Shown: positions 11,129 through 23,745, counted from the first letter of the stretch. The stretch: DNA of 64,000 nt from Orobanche coerulescens (GCA_033398695.1 CM065801.1:101115170-101179169); one strand, 5' to 3'. Program-made: numbers and translations. Notes: generated by a model not told the origin, from the sequence alone.

Positions 11129-12825
11129 TGTAATCCCCCAAAATTTACCAGAACGTTATAGTGCCGTGAATCCCTTGTGGGACCCACAAGGCATATTTTA
11201 AGGATTTAAAAATTTCCCCATTAAATAAATTTAACTAAGGTAACTCCACGATGATATAATTATGAAGCGAAATACTTTAGAAAATAAGTTCACAACACAG
11301 TTATTACATGAACTTGGAATAATTCAGAATTCCGTTTAAAAAACGAAATAACAAGACTTCTCCGCAACACTGCTCAAGCCTGATCGGAACCTTCGGGAAT
11401 GTCCTGTACATATTCAACAAACTTGTCTGGCACGGCGAATCATTCCAGCCAACTTAGGTCAGACAATACGAATAAATTTCATAGATAGAATAAGATAAAT
11501 CCACAGTACGATATTATCATTCGGTTTGGCAAAAGATCACAGAATACTCAACATTATCTTTTCTATCAACACAAAAAATCCCAAGGTCGCAACCAAGGGG
11601 CACGGAAGTATCTACACAGGAATACTCCGGACGTAGGTACCATTCATGTTTTATCCCTCAACACAGTTCCGTATGGGCATATCAACACATAAACTCCCAC
11701 GGTCGCAACCAAAGATCACAGAAGTATCTACACAAGAATACTCCGGACATGGGTACCATTCAGGTTTTATCCCTCAACACATCGGCCAATCAATCAAGTC
11801 TTCAAGTAAGATGAAACACAAGTTCCACAACTAGTGACACAATAAATTTCGGAATTTAACATAACATAGTCTGAGCAAGGTATCACTTGCCTTAATTCCG
11901 ACGAGAGTAATTTCCTTGATAACACAATAGCTCGAGTGCCCACAATCGAGAGCTCAACCTATTACATATTTGTCTATTAATACCTCATGGTGATAATGAC
12001 GAATGGCGACAATTACCCCATCCCGACTGAATTCTCAACCTAGTTCGATTCATAATGCTGAAACCAAAATTCTACGTTCAATAATAATACGAATTACTTA
12101 AATCCTCAATTTATTGATTCTCAATTTATCACGTCATTTTAACCACCACGTCTTTATACAATATTTCTACGATACAACTACAACTATAACCAACTTGTCA
12201 ATTTGCTAATTACTTTAATTCGAAATTCCTCAACCTAGGGTAGAACGGATAAGCATGATTCTAGCAAAATCCTCGTATACTTGACTACATATCTAATTCG
12301 GTAATTTGTAACTAACTCATTTTAATAATTCCAAGGAGTTTACCTTACGATAATTGGATTACTAACACAATCTATTATATGAAAATTTCATGGTGTTGGC
12401 GGTTTATAAGTTTGATCATGAGTTTTACAACCCAACTACGATAATTACCATAAATCATATGAAGTACTAGCTTGAGATAGGCTTTCGTTTAACGATTAAG
12501 ATTAGTGCTAGTTTCAGTGGTTTGATTATGGTCAAGAGTTCTAACTACCCAAAACATCCAAAATCTAGTACAACATAACTATCAAAACCGAAACAGATTC
12601 AAATGTTTGATAAAATTATCTTTCTTGATGAGGGATGAGGAAGAACAACGAAGGACGGTGAAGAACAGAAAACAACACCTTCAAACCTTCTCCGGAGCCT
12701 GATCAATCTACCCTACTATATATGATAACACGCGGCTAGGGAGGCTAGAATTTGATTAAGAAGGCTGGAGGATGATTTTAGAGAGAGGAAGTATCTATGA
12801 GTCGGGAGAAATGAAGAGGAGATGT

Positions 12826-12834
12826 TATTTTATA
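12826..12834 (-). promoter_or_regulatory. TATA box of the element 2 3' LTR
   Basis: Minus strand TATAAAATA, just downstream of the motif array. The other LTR has a decayed version near 20184-20192. Confidence 0.55.
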
Positions 12835-12846
12835 ACATCAAGATGG

Positions 12847-13278
12847 CTTACATTATGCCTTACTATTTACGTACGTAAGCCATCATTACGTACGTTATGT
12901 TAAACGGTTAATGTACGTAAGTTATTCCAGAAACTCTGTCCAAAATGACACTGACCATTACGTTTGTAATGTTTGTTTATTAACGTACGTAATGTATGTT
13001 CAGAACTTTCTGCCCAGAATGACACTGACCATTAAGTACGTAATGTCTACTGTTTTTATGTCTGTAAAGCTCAGTTGACTCGTTTGTCTAATTGCGCTGA
13101 AAGCTATTCGGATAATGCATAATTTAAGATTCTTGTTCATAGAGCGAATCATGGATTACGTACGTAAGCTATACATTTTTACGTACGTAGAACGAAGTTG
13201 TAGAGTACGTAAGGCACACCCATTAACATACGTAAAATGAAGCAAACAACGTATGTAGTGCATATACTTTAACGCACT
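12847..13278 (-). promoter_or_regulatory. CpG-motif array in U3 of element 2 (3' LTR)
   Basis: Copies of CGTACG or one-base variants lie at 13273, 13250, 13227, 13204, 13182 and 13159, then 13059 and 13035, then 12984 and 12961, then 12912 and 12889, then 12870 with a worn last position near 12847. Steps are 22-24 bp inside groups and 100, 51, 49 and 19 bp between groups. Variants such as CGTATG, CATACG and TGTACG fit C-to-T loss at CpG. Confidence 0.8.
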
Positions 13279-13613
13279 TTAGGTATGTTTAAATTGCTTA
13301 GTTATATATCATACTTAACCATCGCAATGTAACTTCCTTCAGGCGCGTAAGGCAATTTCCCTAGGGAACAAGATCTTGGCCACCGTCATATTCGCACCGG
13401 TAATTGCGTCAGCGTCATCAAGGTGTGTCACCGATACATCATCAATCATCATACAATTTCGTACCGTAACAAATAAATGCGGACAAGGTTTAATTCGAAA
13501 CAACGCGATTTAAACACAATGTATAAAAGTACAAGCATCACAATGGAGCACAATATAATTATTAAAAACGAGGTACACATTATTAAACAGCATGGAATAC
13601 CTATGATATTACA

Positions 13614-13628
13614 TACCATCCTCCTTAA
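13614..13628 (-). other. Element 2 polypurine tract
   Basis: Minus strand AAGGAGGATGG-type purine run directly before the 3' LTR, preceded by GGGACGAAAC as in other chromoviruses here. It primes plus-strand cDNA synthesis. Confidence 0.7.
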
Positions 13629-13646
13629 AATAGTTTCGTCCCGGAA

Positions 13647-13861
13647 CTAAGAAAATAACTCGGGATGACTCTCTCTCATGCTCGACTCGATCTCCTAAGT
13701 TGCTTCTTCAATGCCATGATGCGACCACTAAATTTTCACAAGAGGTATGGCATTATTCCTTAGTGTCTTTATGCATCAATCTAGAATCGCAATTGGCACT
13801 TCTCTAAAGGTAGTATCATTAGTGTCTTCGAAATTGATCTTGTGACTTGGGTCATAAACGT
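13647..13861 (-). pseudogene. Element 2 chromodomain remnant
   Basis: Minus-strand reading gives VYDPSHKINFED, then FREVPIAILD, KTLRNNAIPLVKI, SHHGIEEAT and MRESHPELFS with a stop at 13649-13647. Three internal stops occur. The layout is that of the chromodomain after integrase in Tekay/Del-type chromoviruses. Confidence 0.7.
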
Positions 13862-15169
13862 ACATTCTTAGTTAGGAGACATGGAATACATTATGCACTC
13901 CATCTAATGATGGTGGCAACGCTAATCGATAAGCGAGTCTACCAACTCGGTCCAATATCTCGAATGGGCCGATAAATCTCGGGCTCAATTTGGGGCCGAA
14001 ACATCGAATGCCCTGCATTGGCGATACTTTGACCCAAAAATGGTCACCGACTAGAAATTCTAACGGTCGCTGATGATCCGTAGCATATGACTTCTGGCGG
14101 CTCTGCGCTGCTAACATGTGTTTCCGAACAATGGAAATTTTCTTAATAGATTCCTGGATCAGATCTAACTCGGTAGTGACGACATTGGAAGCATCATGCC
14201 AACATAGGGGAGACTTACACCTTCTACCGTACAAAGCTTCGAAGGGTACCATGCCTATGCTTGCATGCCAACTGTTGTTGCATGAAAACTCCGCTAAACA
14301 GAGATGTTTAACCCAGTCTTTGCCCTAATCAAGTACACATGCTCTCAATGTATCCTCCAGGGTCTGTATCGTACGTTCTGTCTGTCCGTCTACTTGAGGG
14401 TGATAGGCTGTGCTGAAATCTATCTTAGTACCCATAGCCTTATGGACAGCTTTCTTGAAACGGGACACGTACCTAGTGTCTCTATCTGATATGATCGCTG
14501 AGGGAACGCCATGTAGTCCTCACGACTTCCTGGATAAAGATGGTGGCCAACTGCTCTGTTCCGGTAGTCTCCTGGATTGGAATGAAATGTGCCGACTTCG
14601 TGAGTCGGTCTATAATTACCAATATTGTGTCCTTTCCTCATGTCGTCTCCGGTAACTTGGTGACAAAATCCATTGATATTCACCCCCATTTCCATTCCGG
14701 AATGGGTAAGGGCTGCATGATTCTGGCCGGTCTGCGGTGTTCGATCTTTACTTGTTGGCACGTCATACATTGAGCAACAAATCTTGCTACTTCCTGTTTC
14801 ATGTTTTTCCACCAAAAGCTCTTCCGCAAATCTTTGTACATTTTGCTTGCCCCGGAATGCACAGAATAGGGAGTAGAATGAGCTTCCTAGTATAGTTTGC
14901 TTTAGCTCGTCATTTGGTGGGATACAGACCCTATTCTTAAATCTTACCAAGCCCTCTTGAATCCTGTAGTCTGAAATAATCCCCTCCGAGGCTCTTGCTC
15001 CGGTTGCACGTAGTTCGGGGTCTTCTATCTGTGCTAGGTGTATCTCATCTAGCAAGGATGAGTGAATATTAATTAAGCACAGCTGTCCATGGTGGTGTTG
15101 TATCCACACTTCAATACCATTCCTCCTGAGGTCATGTCGCAGTTCCGTTTGTACCATTAACCCAGATAG
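13862..15169 (-). pseudogene. Element 2 integrase, broken
   Basis: Minus-strand pieces: zinc-binding region with MYKDLRKSFWW and CMTCQQVKIEH (14862-14680), the core in shifted frames around 14260-14680, and the C-terminal part MVPFEALYGRRC to LSPRFIGPFEILDRVG and HNVFHVS (14252-13872), which includes the GPF module. A 289-codon open stretch (15289-14420) mixes real and shifted frame and should not be taken as one protein. Confidence 0.75.
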
Positions 15170-16516
15170 AATCATCTCTTGCACAGACTTTCGAATAAGT
15201 GCATATGCCATGACGTTGGCCTTCCCAGGGTGATATAAAATCTCCACGTCATAATCCTTGATTAGCTCCAGCCAACACCTATGCCTCATGTTTAGCTCTT
15301 TTTAGGTGAAGATATATTTTAAACTCTTGTGGTCCGAAAAAATCTTACAGGTAACCCCGTAAAGGTAGTGTCTCCAGATCTTAACAGCGTGGACTACTGC
15401 GGCTAGTTCCAAGTCATGCGTCGGGTAGTTCACCTCGTACGGCTTGAGTTGTCGAGAGGCGTTTGCAATAACTTTGTCATTTTGCATGAAGACACATCCT
15501 AGCCCATGCTTAGATGCATTCGTGTATATTACAAATCCTTCCATGCCCCGTGGTAGTACTAACACCGGAGCGGTAGTCAGTGACCTCTTCAGCTCATCGA
15601 AGCTCTCCTGAAAATCCGTAGTCCAAACAAACTTGGTACTCTTCCTTAGTAGGTTCGTCAGCGGTCGAGCGATACAAGAAAAAGCCTCGACGAACCATCG
15701 ATAATAACTTGCTAATCCTAAGAAACTCCTTACCTCTTTGATGTTTGTTGTGGTTCCCAACTCATCACTGTCTCGATCTTTTGCAGATCTACCTTGACGC
15801 CTTCTGCTGAAATAACATGTCCCAGAAAGGTCACCTCCAGCATCCAGAACTCGCATTTAGAAAGTTTAGCATAAAGTTGGTGTTGCCTCAAATCACTTAA
15901 CGCCTGCCTCAAGTGTTGCTCATGCTACTGTCGGCTCCGGGAATAGATTAAGATGTCGTCAATAAAAACCAACACACCCTTATCGAGAAAATCTGTCAGA
16001 ACCTTGTTCATCAATTCCATAAAAACGGTTGGGTCATTAGTCAAGCCGAATGACACCACCATGTACTCATAGTGTGCATATCTTGATCAAAATGCAGTCT
16101 TGGGAATATCCTCCTCCCGAATCCTCAATCGGTGATATCTGGACCGTAACTCGATTTTTGAGAACACAATCGCCCACTGTAATTGATCCAGTAGATCATC
16201 AATCCTTGGAAGTGGATAACGGTTCTTGATAGTGACTTTGTTTAGCTCTCTGTAATTGATACACAGGCGTATGGGTTGTCCTTTTTTTCACAAAAAGGAC
16301 CGGCGCACCCCACGGCGAAGTACTCGGACGGATCAGTCCCTTCTTTAACAATTCTTCGAGTTGTATTTTTATTTCCTTTATTTCAGCTGGTGCCATCCTG
16401 TATGGTGCTTTGGAGATAGATTTCGTTCCCAGCTCAAGTTCAGTCAAGAGATCAACCTCCCGTCGTGGCGGCAACCCTGGTAATTCATCAGGAAAAACAT
16501 CTGGAAATTCGCTCAC
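15170..16516 (-). pseudogene. Element 2 reverse transcriptase-RNase H, broken
   Basis: [21 protein letters not shown] starts the block at 16516. [14 protein letters not shown] and [14 protein letters not shown] follow. The catalytic [10 protein letters not shown] is readable near 15940-15985 in another frame, so the active-site sequence is kept although frames are not. GHVISAEGV and [18 protein letters not shown] connect to RNase H ([11 protein letters not shown], where the usual Asp is Asn; [22 protein letters not shown]), ending near HPGKANV. Confidence 0.8.
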
Positions 16517-16799
16517 CGCAGGAATGTTAACAACCGATAGTTCTGATGTGTCCTCTAAAAGAACATAACACTAGTAATACATTTCTCGAGTGTCACAAGA
16601 TACTCCCATTGTAAGGAGGCTGAGAGACCCTTTAGTACTGAAGTGTTATTGATCCTAGATTATGTGAGTGGCACCGTCACAAGTCATAATCGAAATGGTC
16701 AGGTGGTAGGTGTCTAATATCGCATGCTCATAATGGAAATGGTCAGGTGGTAGGTGTCTAATATCGCATGCTCATCCAGTCCATACCCAAAATGATATC

Positions 16800-17111
16800 C
16801 TCGTTCTGGAGTGGGAAAACCATGAGATTCGCTATCCAGCCCCGATCATCAGTGCGGATCGGACAGTTTCAAACTTCTAAATTACCCCCAACTCTGCTAC
16901 TCCCGAGTAGCTCAACAGTAAAAGATTCACATGGTACACAAGAAAGGTTCAAACAATTAACACATTCCACATATATAAACGAGTGTTTCGCTCTAGTATC
17001 AAACAGTACATGAACAGGATGGGAATTAACAAGAAGTGTACCTGAGACAGCAGGTGCGGTTTTGTCATCAGTAGCCCTCAATTCGAACACGCAGGATGGT
17101 AGTGTCCCCAA
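16800..17111 (-). pseudogene. Element 2 protease region, active site altered
   Basis: Minus-strand reading has VSGTLLVNSHPVHVLFDTRAKHSF. The expected active-site triad Asp-Thr-Gly reads Asp-Thr-Arg, so the enzyme would be inactive. It lies between gag zinc knuckles and RT. Confidence 0.7.
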
Positions 17112-17289
17112 GGAGGGTGCAGTGCCTCCCCCGCACCCACGTCCTCTTCCGGCACTGTGTGATGGAGGTTGAGTTTGGTAAGGTGGAGCTCGATATTTGG
17201 AAACGGCGGGTGCCCTAGATGTCTATACTGAACCCTGCTGACTCTGAGAAACTGGATTTGGTGTAGAATTGACCCGCGAATAGTAGCGA

Positions 17290-18275
17290 GACATATGCCC
17301 ACTCTTTCCGCATGAAAAACACTTTGTAGCTATCTTACGACACTAACTCATGGTATGTCCAGCTATGCCACAATTGAAATAGCTCTGAGGGGCCGGTCAG
17401 ATGTGCCCTTCTGTTGGTAAGAAACCACCGATTTAGAGGAGAACCCAATTCCCGAGTTCATTCTACTGGTGCTCCCATACTGGTTTGACATCTTCTGTTT
17501 CTTCAGATTATGCCTGGTGAGAACTAACAATAGTGCCGGCATATGCTGTGACTACGTCCTCATATGCCCTCAGAGTTGTGTAGTGAAATCCAGCTCCGTA
17601 ACGTTGAACATCTTCCGGCAACCATTATTCAAGGTGATAGATTCGTTGATCTTCGGATGGAACCATCTGCGAGACATAGCTTAGTTCGGTCATGTAGGCT
17701 CGAATGATTTCTGGCACCGGCAAGTTCTGTGGTCCAGCACTGAAGAAATTCCATGCATGAGCAGTTTGAGCTGACCTGGGGTAGTACTTGTCTCTCAACA
17801 GTTTGGAAAACGCGGTCCACCTGACTACCCTGTCCTCTGGCTTATAGGTCATCCACCATCGAGCTGCAGTGTCACGGAGTAGGCTTATTCCCAGTGGTAC
17901 CTTTCGGTTCCCTGGGCAACCGATTACCTCGAAACCAGTCTCTATTTTGGAGATCCAGTCGTCAACATTTTTATCTCCCGAACCGTCGAACAACGGTGGC
18001 CTAGCCTTCAGCATCTCTCACAGCCATCGGTCCTTACCGGCATTCTCTTCCATGTTAATGACTGGTACCCGCTCCATTCAGTTGACCTGTGCGATTCCCA
18101 TTTCAATGGCCTGAACAAGAGTCTGAATGAAAACTGGATCCATCCCTCAGTTGTTCTGGTTTTCTGCCTCCTTCTCATTCTGATTATTGGACAGTGGCTG
18201 GTTTCTGGCTGGAACAGTTTCAGTGGTGTTCCTGTCTTCATGCTGGTTCACAGCGGAGCCCTGAGCGTCGTTCAC
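17290..18275 (-). pseudogene. gag: Element 2 gag
   Basis: The central capsid part is open from 18014 to 17625: PPLFDGSGDKNVDDWISKIE, RDTAARWWMTYKP, FSKLLRDKYYP and MTELSYVSQMVPSEDQRI, a standard retrotransposon Gag. Two CCHC zinc knuckles follow near 17290-17385, each with one Cys read as Tyr. The N-terminal part to about 18275 is interrupted by stops. Gag would form the particle. Confidence 0.8.
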
Positions 18276-18479
18276 GATTCACCTAGAGCCACGAGTCAGT
18301 TAAGTACAATTATTCTTTGATTTCTACTGAGTTGAAACATCATACCTGATTCTGAAGAAACATACGTGTTCCTCACTTTGACATTCCCTGGGGAGTTACG
18401 GTCGCTTGAAGTGTTGGACTTTGAAAGCCCTTAAATATTTTCAAAACGTTTTGGTAAAACCTTCAACATGGATGATTTT

Positions 18480-18490
18480 ATCCGATACCA
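18480..18490 (-). other. Element 2 primer-binding site
   Basis: Minus strand TGGTATCGGAT, matching a tRNA-Met 3' end apart from a few bases, five bases from the 5' LTR. Confidence 0.7.
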
Positions 18491-18495
18491 TTTTC

Positions 18496-20980
18496 TCTAA
18501 CGCCCCCAAAATTTACCGGAACGTTACAGTGCCGTGAATCCCTTGTGGGACCCACAAGGCATATTTTAAGGATTTTAAGATTTCCCCATTAAATAAATTT
18601 TACTTAGGTAACTCCACGATGATATAATTATGAAGCGAAATACTTTAGAAAATAAGTTCACAACACAGTTATTACATGAACTTGGAATAATTCAGAATTC
18701 AGTTTAAAAAAACAAAATAACAAGACTTCTCCCCAACACTACTCAACCTGACCAGAACCTTCGGGAATGTCCTGCACATATTCAACAAATTTGCCTGGCA
18801 CGCCGAATCGTGCCAGCCAACTTAGGTCAGACAATACGAATAAAATTCATAGATATAATAAGATAAATCTACAGTACGATATTATCATTCGATTTGACAA
18901 TAGATCACAGAATACTCAACATTATCTTTTCTATAAACTCCCAGTGTCGCAACCAAGGGTCACAGAAGTATCTACATAGGAATACTCCGGACGTGGGTAC
19001 CATTCAGGTTTTATCCCTCAACACAGTTCTGTATGGGCATATCAACACATAAACTCCCACGGTCGCAACCAAGGGTCACGGAAGTATCTACACAGGAATA
19101 CTCCGGACATGGGTACCATTCAGTTTTTATCCCTCAACACATCGGCCCATCAATCAAGTCTTCCAGTAAGACGAAACACAAATTCCACAAATAGTGACAC
19201 ACAATAAATTTCAGAATTTAACATAACATAGTCCGAGCAAGGTATCACTTGCCTTAATTCCGACGAGAGTAATTTCCTTGATAATACAACGGCTCGAACG
19301 TCCACAATAGAGAGCTCAACCTATTACATATTCTTCGATTAATACCTCATGGTGATAATGACGAATAGCGACAATTACCCCGTCCCGATTGAATTCTCAA
19401 CCTAGTTCGATTCATAATGCTGAAACCAAAATTCTACATTTAATAATTATGCGAATTACTTAAATTCTCAATTCATTGATTATCAATTTATCATGTCATC
19501 TTAACCACCATGTCTTTATACAATATTTCTACGATACAACTACAACTATAACCAACTTGTCAATTCGCTAATTACTTGAATTCGAAATTTCTCAACCTAG
19601 GCTAAAACGGATAAGCACGATTCTAACAAAATCCTCGTATATTTGACTACATATCTAGTTCAGTAATTGATAACTAACTCATTTTATTGATTCCAAGGAG
19701 TTTACCATACCATAATTGGATTACTAACACAATCTATTACATTAAAATTTCATGGTGTTGGCGGTTTATAAGTTTGATCATGAGTTTTACAACCCAACTA
19801 CGATAACTACCACAAATCATATGAAGTACTAGCTTGAGATAGGCTTTCGTTTAACGATTAATCTTAGTGCTAGTTTCAGCGGTTCGATTATCGTCAAGAG
19901 TTCTAAACCACCCAAAACATCCGAAATCTAGTACAACATAACTATCAACACCGAAATGGATTCAAAGGTTTGATAAACTTACCTTACTTGATGAGGGACG
20001 AGGAATAACAACGAAGGATGATGAAGAACGAAAAACAACACCTTCAAAACCTTCTCAGGAGCTTGATCTATCCACCCTACTATGATAACATGCGGCTAGG
20101 GAGGATTCAATTAAGAAGGTTGGAGGATGATTTTAGAGAGAGAGGAAGTGTCTAAGGGTCGGGAGACATGAAAGGGGAGATGTTATTTTACAACATCAGG
20201 ATAGTTTTACGTACATTAGTCCTTACTGTTTACGTACGTAAACCATCATTATGTACGTTATGTTAAACGGTTAACGTACGTAAGGTATTCTCAGAAACTC
20301 TATCCAAAATGACACTGACCATTACGTATGTAATGTTTGTTGATTAACGTACGTAATGTATGTTCACAACTTTCTGCCCGGAATGATACTGACCATTACG
20401 TACGTAATGTATACTGATTTTACATACTTACAGCTCAGTTGACTCATTTGTATGATTGCGCCTAAAGCTGTCCGGATAATGCAAAATTTAAGATTGTTGT
20501 CTGTAGACCGAATCATGGATTACGTACGTAAGCCGTATGTTTTTACGTACGTAGAAGGAAGCTATTAACGTATATAAGGCACACCCTTTAATGTACGTAA
20601 AACGAAGCAAATAACGTACATAGTGCATATACTTTAACATGCATTAGGTATGTTTAAACCGCTTAGTTGTATATCATACTTAACCATCACAATGTGACTT
20701 CCTTTAGGCGCGTAAGGCAATTTCCATAGGGAGCAAGACGTTGGCCACCATCATATTTGTACCGGTAATTGCTTCAGCGTCATCAAGGTGCATCACCGAC
20801 ATGTCATCAATCATGATACAATTTCGTCACCCTAACCAATAAATACGGACAAGGTTTAATTCCAAACAACATGGTCTAAACACAACGTATAAAAGTACAA
20901 GCATCGTTATGGGGCACAATATTAATTATTATAAACGAGGTACACATTATTAAACAACATGGAATACCCGTGGTATTACA
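18496..20980 (-). mobile_element. Element 2, 5' LTR (2485 bp)
   Basis: Pairs with 11129-13613. The low end reads TCTAAC where the partner has TGTAAT, so the terminal CA is altered in this copy. The right side is bordered by TSD AAATT at 20981-20985. Confidence 0.9.
20210..20643 (-). promoter_or_regulatory. CpG-motif array in U3 of element 2 (5' LTR)
   Basis: Motif starts at 20638, 20615, 20592, 20569, 20546 and 20523 (exact 23-bp steps), then 20423 and 20399, then 20348 and 20325, then 20275 and 20252, then 20233 and 20210. Gaps between groups are 100, 51, 50 and 19 bp. Same plan as the partner LTR, here with the last pair preserved. Confidence 0.85.
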
Positions 20981-21598
20981 AAATTCGCCCAAACATCATA
21001 TGTTGGGATAAAACACCCTAAGCGCTTTGATAAATGCATCATACAACTTGCGTCCTATAATAATATTCATACAGCGCTCAAAGGACGTTCTTCCTACAAA
21101 GTAATGAAGATCGAGCTTACGTCAAATAAACACTATTAGCTACCACTATCATTGTAGGCATTTTACTTAGGAAAAGTGATATGTAAATCCAACAGGAAAT
21201 ACTTAGACCTTTAACATTGTGAAATAAATAATTCTTTATTAACAAAGCATTCACGATTTTTAAAAGTGTATTTCATGCTAATGGAGACAGCATTTAATGC
21301 GGTCGTGGACTGTGGATATAAGAAAATTTAATAAATTCCAAAAAGGATGTCTGAAACATTAAATGTTAGGATACTTTAATTCAAACATTCATCAAGCCGC
21401 CAGTCTGAAGTGTCCATATCTCACCAACTGGCCAACGACTACATTTATAATGGATCTACTTCCCAGGTTATAAATTGCCCAATCCAGATGACCTGATCAC
21501 TCACTGAATCAACTGAAAACTGAAGCATTAAATTATCTAAAAGTTCCTATCATCTTCACGATCAATCAATTTCTTCAAGCCTACAGCGCATACCCATA

Positions 21599-23077
21599 TG
21601 TTAGGAATACACTTATGATTTTGATGATGTCATTCTTGATTTTGAAGTTTAAATGTAATAAGTACTTGGCATTGAAAAGAAGAATCAAATGAGTATCTTC
21701 TACCAGCCTTTTAGTAGTTAGACTAAAGATTAATCAAAATAGGCTAAGTCAGAAGATCAGTTCAGTATCGCTAAGTCAGAAGATCAGCTGTGTATCGCTA
21801 AGTCAGAAGTTCACCTGAGTATAGTTTCTTTTCTTTTTGTCTAACTCACTTCCAGTTAAGTCATAAGATCAATTGAGTATTGTATATCAACTAAGTATCG
21901 ATATCACCTGGGTATTGAATATCAGTTGAGTATCGAATGTCAGCTGAGTATCAAATATCGGCTGAGTTTACCCAAGACAGGATATCATCTAAGTATGGAT
22001 GTCATAATACTTGGACAAAATTCAATGATAATTAATCAGCTATGTCCACATCAGCAAACGTTGAAAAGTCAACAAAGACGGCAAATCACATTCAGACGTA
22101 AAGAAAGCAAGGAGACAATATGAATGATTCTCGGAAATTAAGGAATAAAGTATTTGTTGAGATGCGCTCCCAGAAGAATTCCTATCATAGAAATAAAAAA
22201 AGGCGCGAACTACTGTATATCTTCAAACAGGCAGATTTGAAGAAAGCAACAAGCCTTGCAAAGAGATGAAAAGCTAAACAAACAAGTCCACTCTCCAACG
22301 GACTAATTTGTTAAAAGTATGTAATGACTATGAAATGCTCAAAGGATCGTACTATAAATATCTAAAGGACTCTTGAGCAGAAGTAAGATGCGATTTACAC
22401 TTACAAGCAATCAAAGCAGCCAAAAGCAACACAAGGTAAAACTATAGCACCGTGAAGAACAAAGATTATAAAGATCAAATACTGAGAAGCTCTTAGAAGT
22501 TGGATAAGACAATCACTCGTGTCTTAAAGCTTGAGTAGGAGGTACTTTCTTGGACGAGGTTCTTGAAAGTAAAAGGTTGTAAGGCATCCACGGGTTCTTG
22601 ATTGGAATGTGATAGACAACTTTAGAGTTGTTGAGGCATCCACGGGATTTCGATCAAGAGGTGACATTAAACCAAAGGGAAGGAGTTACAACTGCCACAG
22701 GTTTTCATTGGTTGAAACAAGCTGGAACTAGATTCATTATAGTCATTGAAAGTTATAGTGAATTTATCTCCAAGAGGATTGGAGAGAAGTGGATTAGTAG
22801 AGGATTACCCCACCTATGAAACCACTATAAGTGTTATGTTGTTCTGTGTCTTAAGCATCATACTTAACTGCTGCATCCATATTTAACTGTTGCATTTTGT
22901 CATATAAGTCTTTCGCAAATTATTTATCAGCTGACCTCTAAGTTGTACTTAGCTGAGCTTTCAGCTAAGTGTTAAGATCTGCTAAGTTTACCTAGATGCA
23001 CATATCAGCTGAGTTTATTAAACCAGCTAATTCAGCAAAGAGATTCTAAAACTCTATTCACCCCCTCTAGACTTTTA
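21599..23077 (+). mobile_element. Probable solo copia LTR
   Basis: Starts TGTTAGGAATAC with TTTTGATGATG following, a common copia LTR start, and ends after TTCACCCCCTCTAG, a common U5 ending. CCATA lies on both sides (21594-21598 and 23078-23082). The last two bases are TA, not CA. No internal region accompanies it. Confidence 0.55.
21736..21990 (+). repeat. Degenerate tandem repeat of about 20-27 bp
   Basis: Repeated GCTAAGTCAGAAGATCAG and TCAGCTGAGTATCGAAT-like units inside the solo LTR; related CAGCTGAGT words recur to about 23035. Confidence 0.6.
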
Positions 23078-23720
23078 CCATACGAACTTGTAACCTACAC
23101 CTTTATTGAATAAATATTTAGTCCTCAATTGAGAAGAGCACACTACACCGAGGAACTAAAAGCCTACACCTGCTATTCGGGAATATATTATCATACAACA
23201 CTTTGATGATTGTTGACTACATTAGCCCTGTGTAGACCAATCAGGAATATATTCTGACATGTGTGGGACGAAGAGAGTTTACGATGAAGCTCCAATCCAT
23301 GTGACAAGAAGTTGGTTCAAGTACTCCTACAACCAATATGTGTGAACGGCCAAAGCTACAGTCATGTGTATCGAAATGTATGAAAGATACAATAAGGGGT
23401 TTAGTTAAAATCAAATAGTTGTGTCGCCGTGATTTTAATAAACATTTACTCTTGTGTGGAGAACATGCGGACGTAGGAGACCTGGCTTGGAACCATATAA
23501 AACTTTTTGTTTTTACTTTCTATATTTACTGATTATCAATGATTGTTTTATACTTACTCCAGAAAACCTTGTAAGCCTTAAGCTAACATGAGATCATTTA
23601 GTTGTTGTACTCACAACAACGTGCATTAGTCTTCCACTACGTATCTTAAAATTTCAAAAACAACAGCTTGTTTCAACCCACCCTTCTAAACTATTATTTA
23701 AGTATACCATGACCAAAGAG

Positions 23721-23732
23721 TGGGATCAGAGC
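23721..23732 (+). other. Copia host primer-binding site
   Basis: TGGGATCAGAGC, one base from the tRNA-Met type TGGTATCAGAGC, followed by the gag leader. Confidence 0.65.
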
Positions 23733-23745
23733 GGTTGGTTCTACA

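Larger units (their letters stand above)
11129..13613 (-). mobile_element. Element 2, 3' LTR (2485 bp)
   Basis: The low end starts TGTAATCCCC and the high end finishes with TATTACA next to the polypurine tract. It is 2485 bp long, exactly as the other LTR at 18496-20980. TSD AAATT is at 11124-11128 and 20981-20985. The two LTRs differ visibly more than those of elements 3 or TR-GAG, so this insertion is older. U3 carries the CpG motif array and a TATA box. Confidence 0.9.
21001..23715 (+). mobile_element. Copia host element, 5' LTR (interrupted)
   Basis: Starts TGTTGGGATA and ends TGACCA shortly before a primer-binding site at 23721. Inserted in the right LTR of A, 15 bp from the right-hand TSD of element 2. 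Without the solo LTR inside it, its length would be about 1.23 kb. No second copy is seen before 55878, so the 3' LTR is expected beyond the window, or lost. The start was inferred from the TG end and the composition change. Confidence 0.5.

Noticed and set aside
14420..15289. 289-codon open stretch on the minus strand
   Set aside because: Only parts are real RNase H and integrase frame; the middle is shifted frame without similarity. Treated as part of a broken pol.
21001..23715. A cellular gene between element 2 and the copia gag
   Set aside because: No open frame or splice pattern supports one. The stretch is explained by two copia-type LTR sequences.
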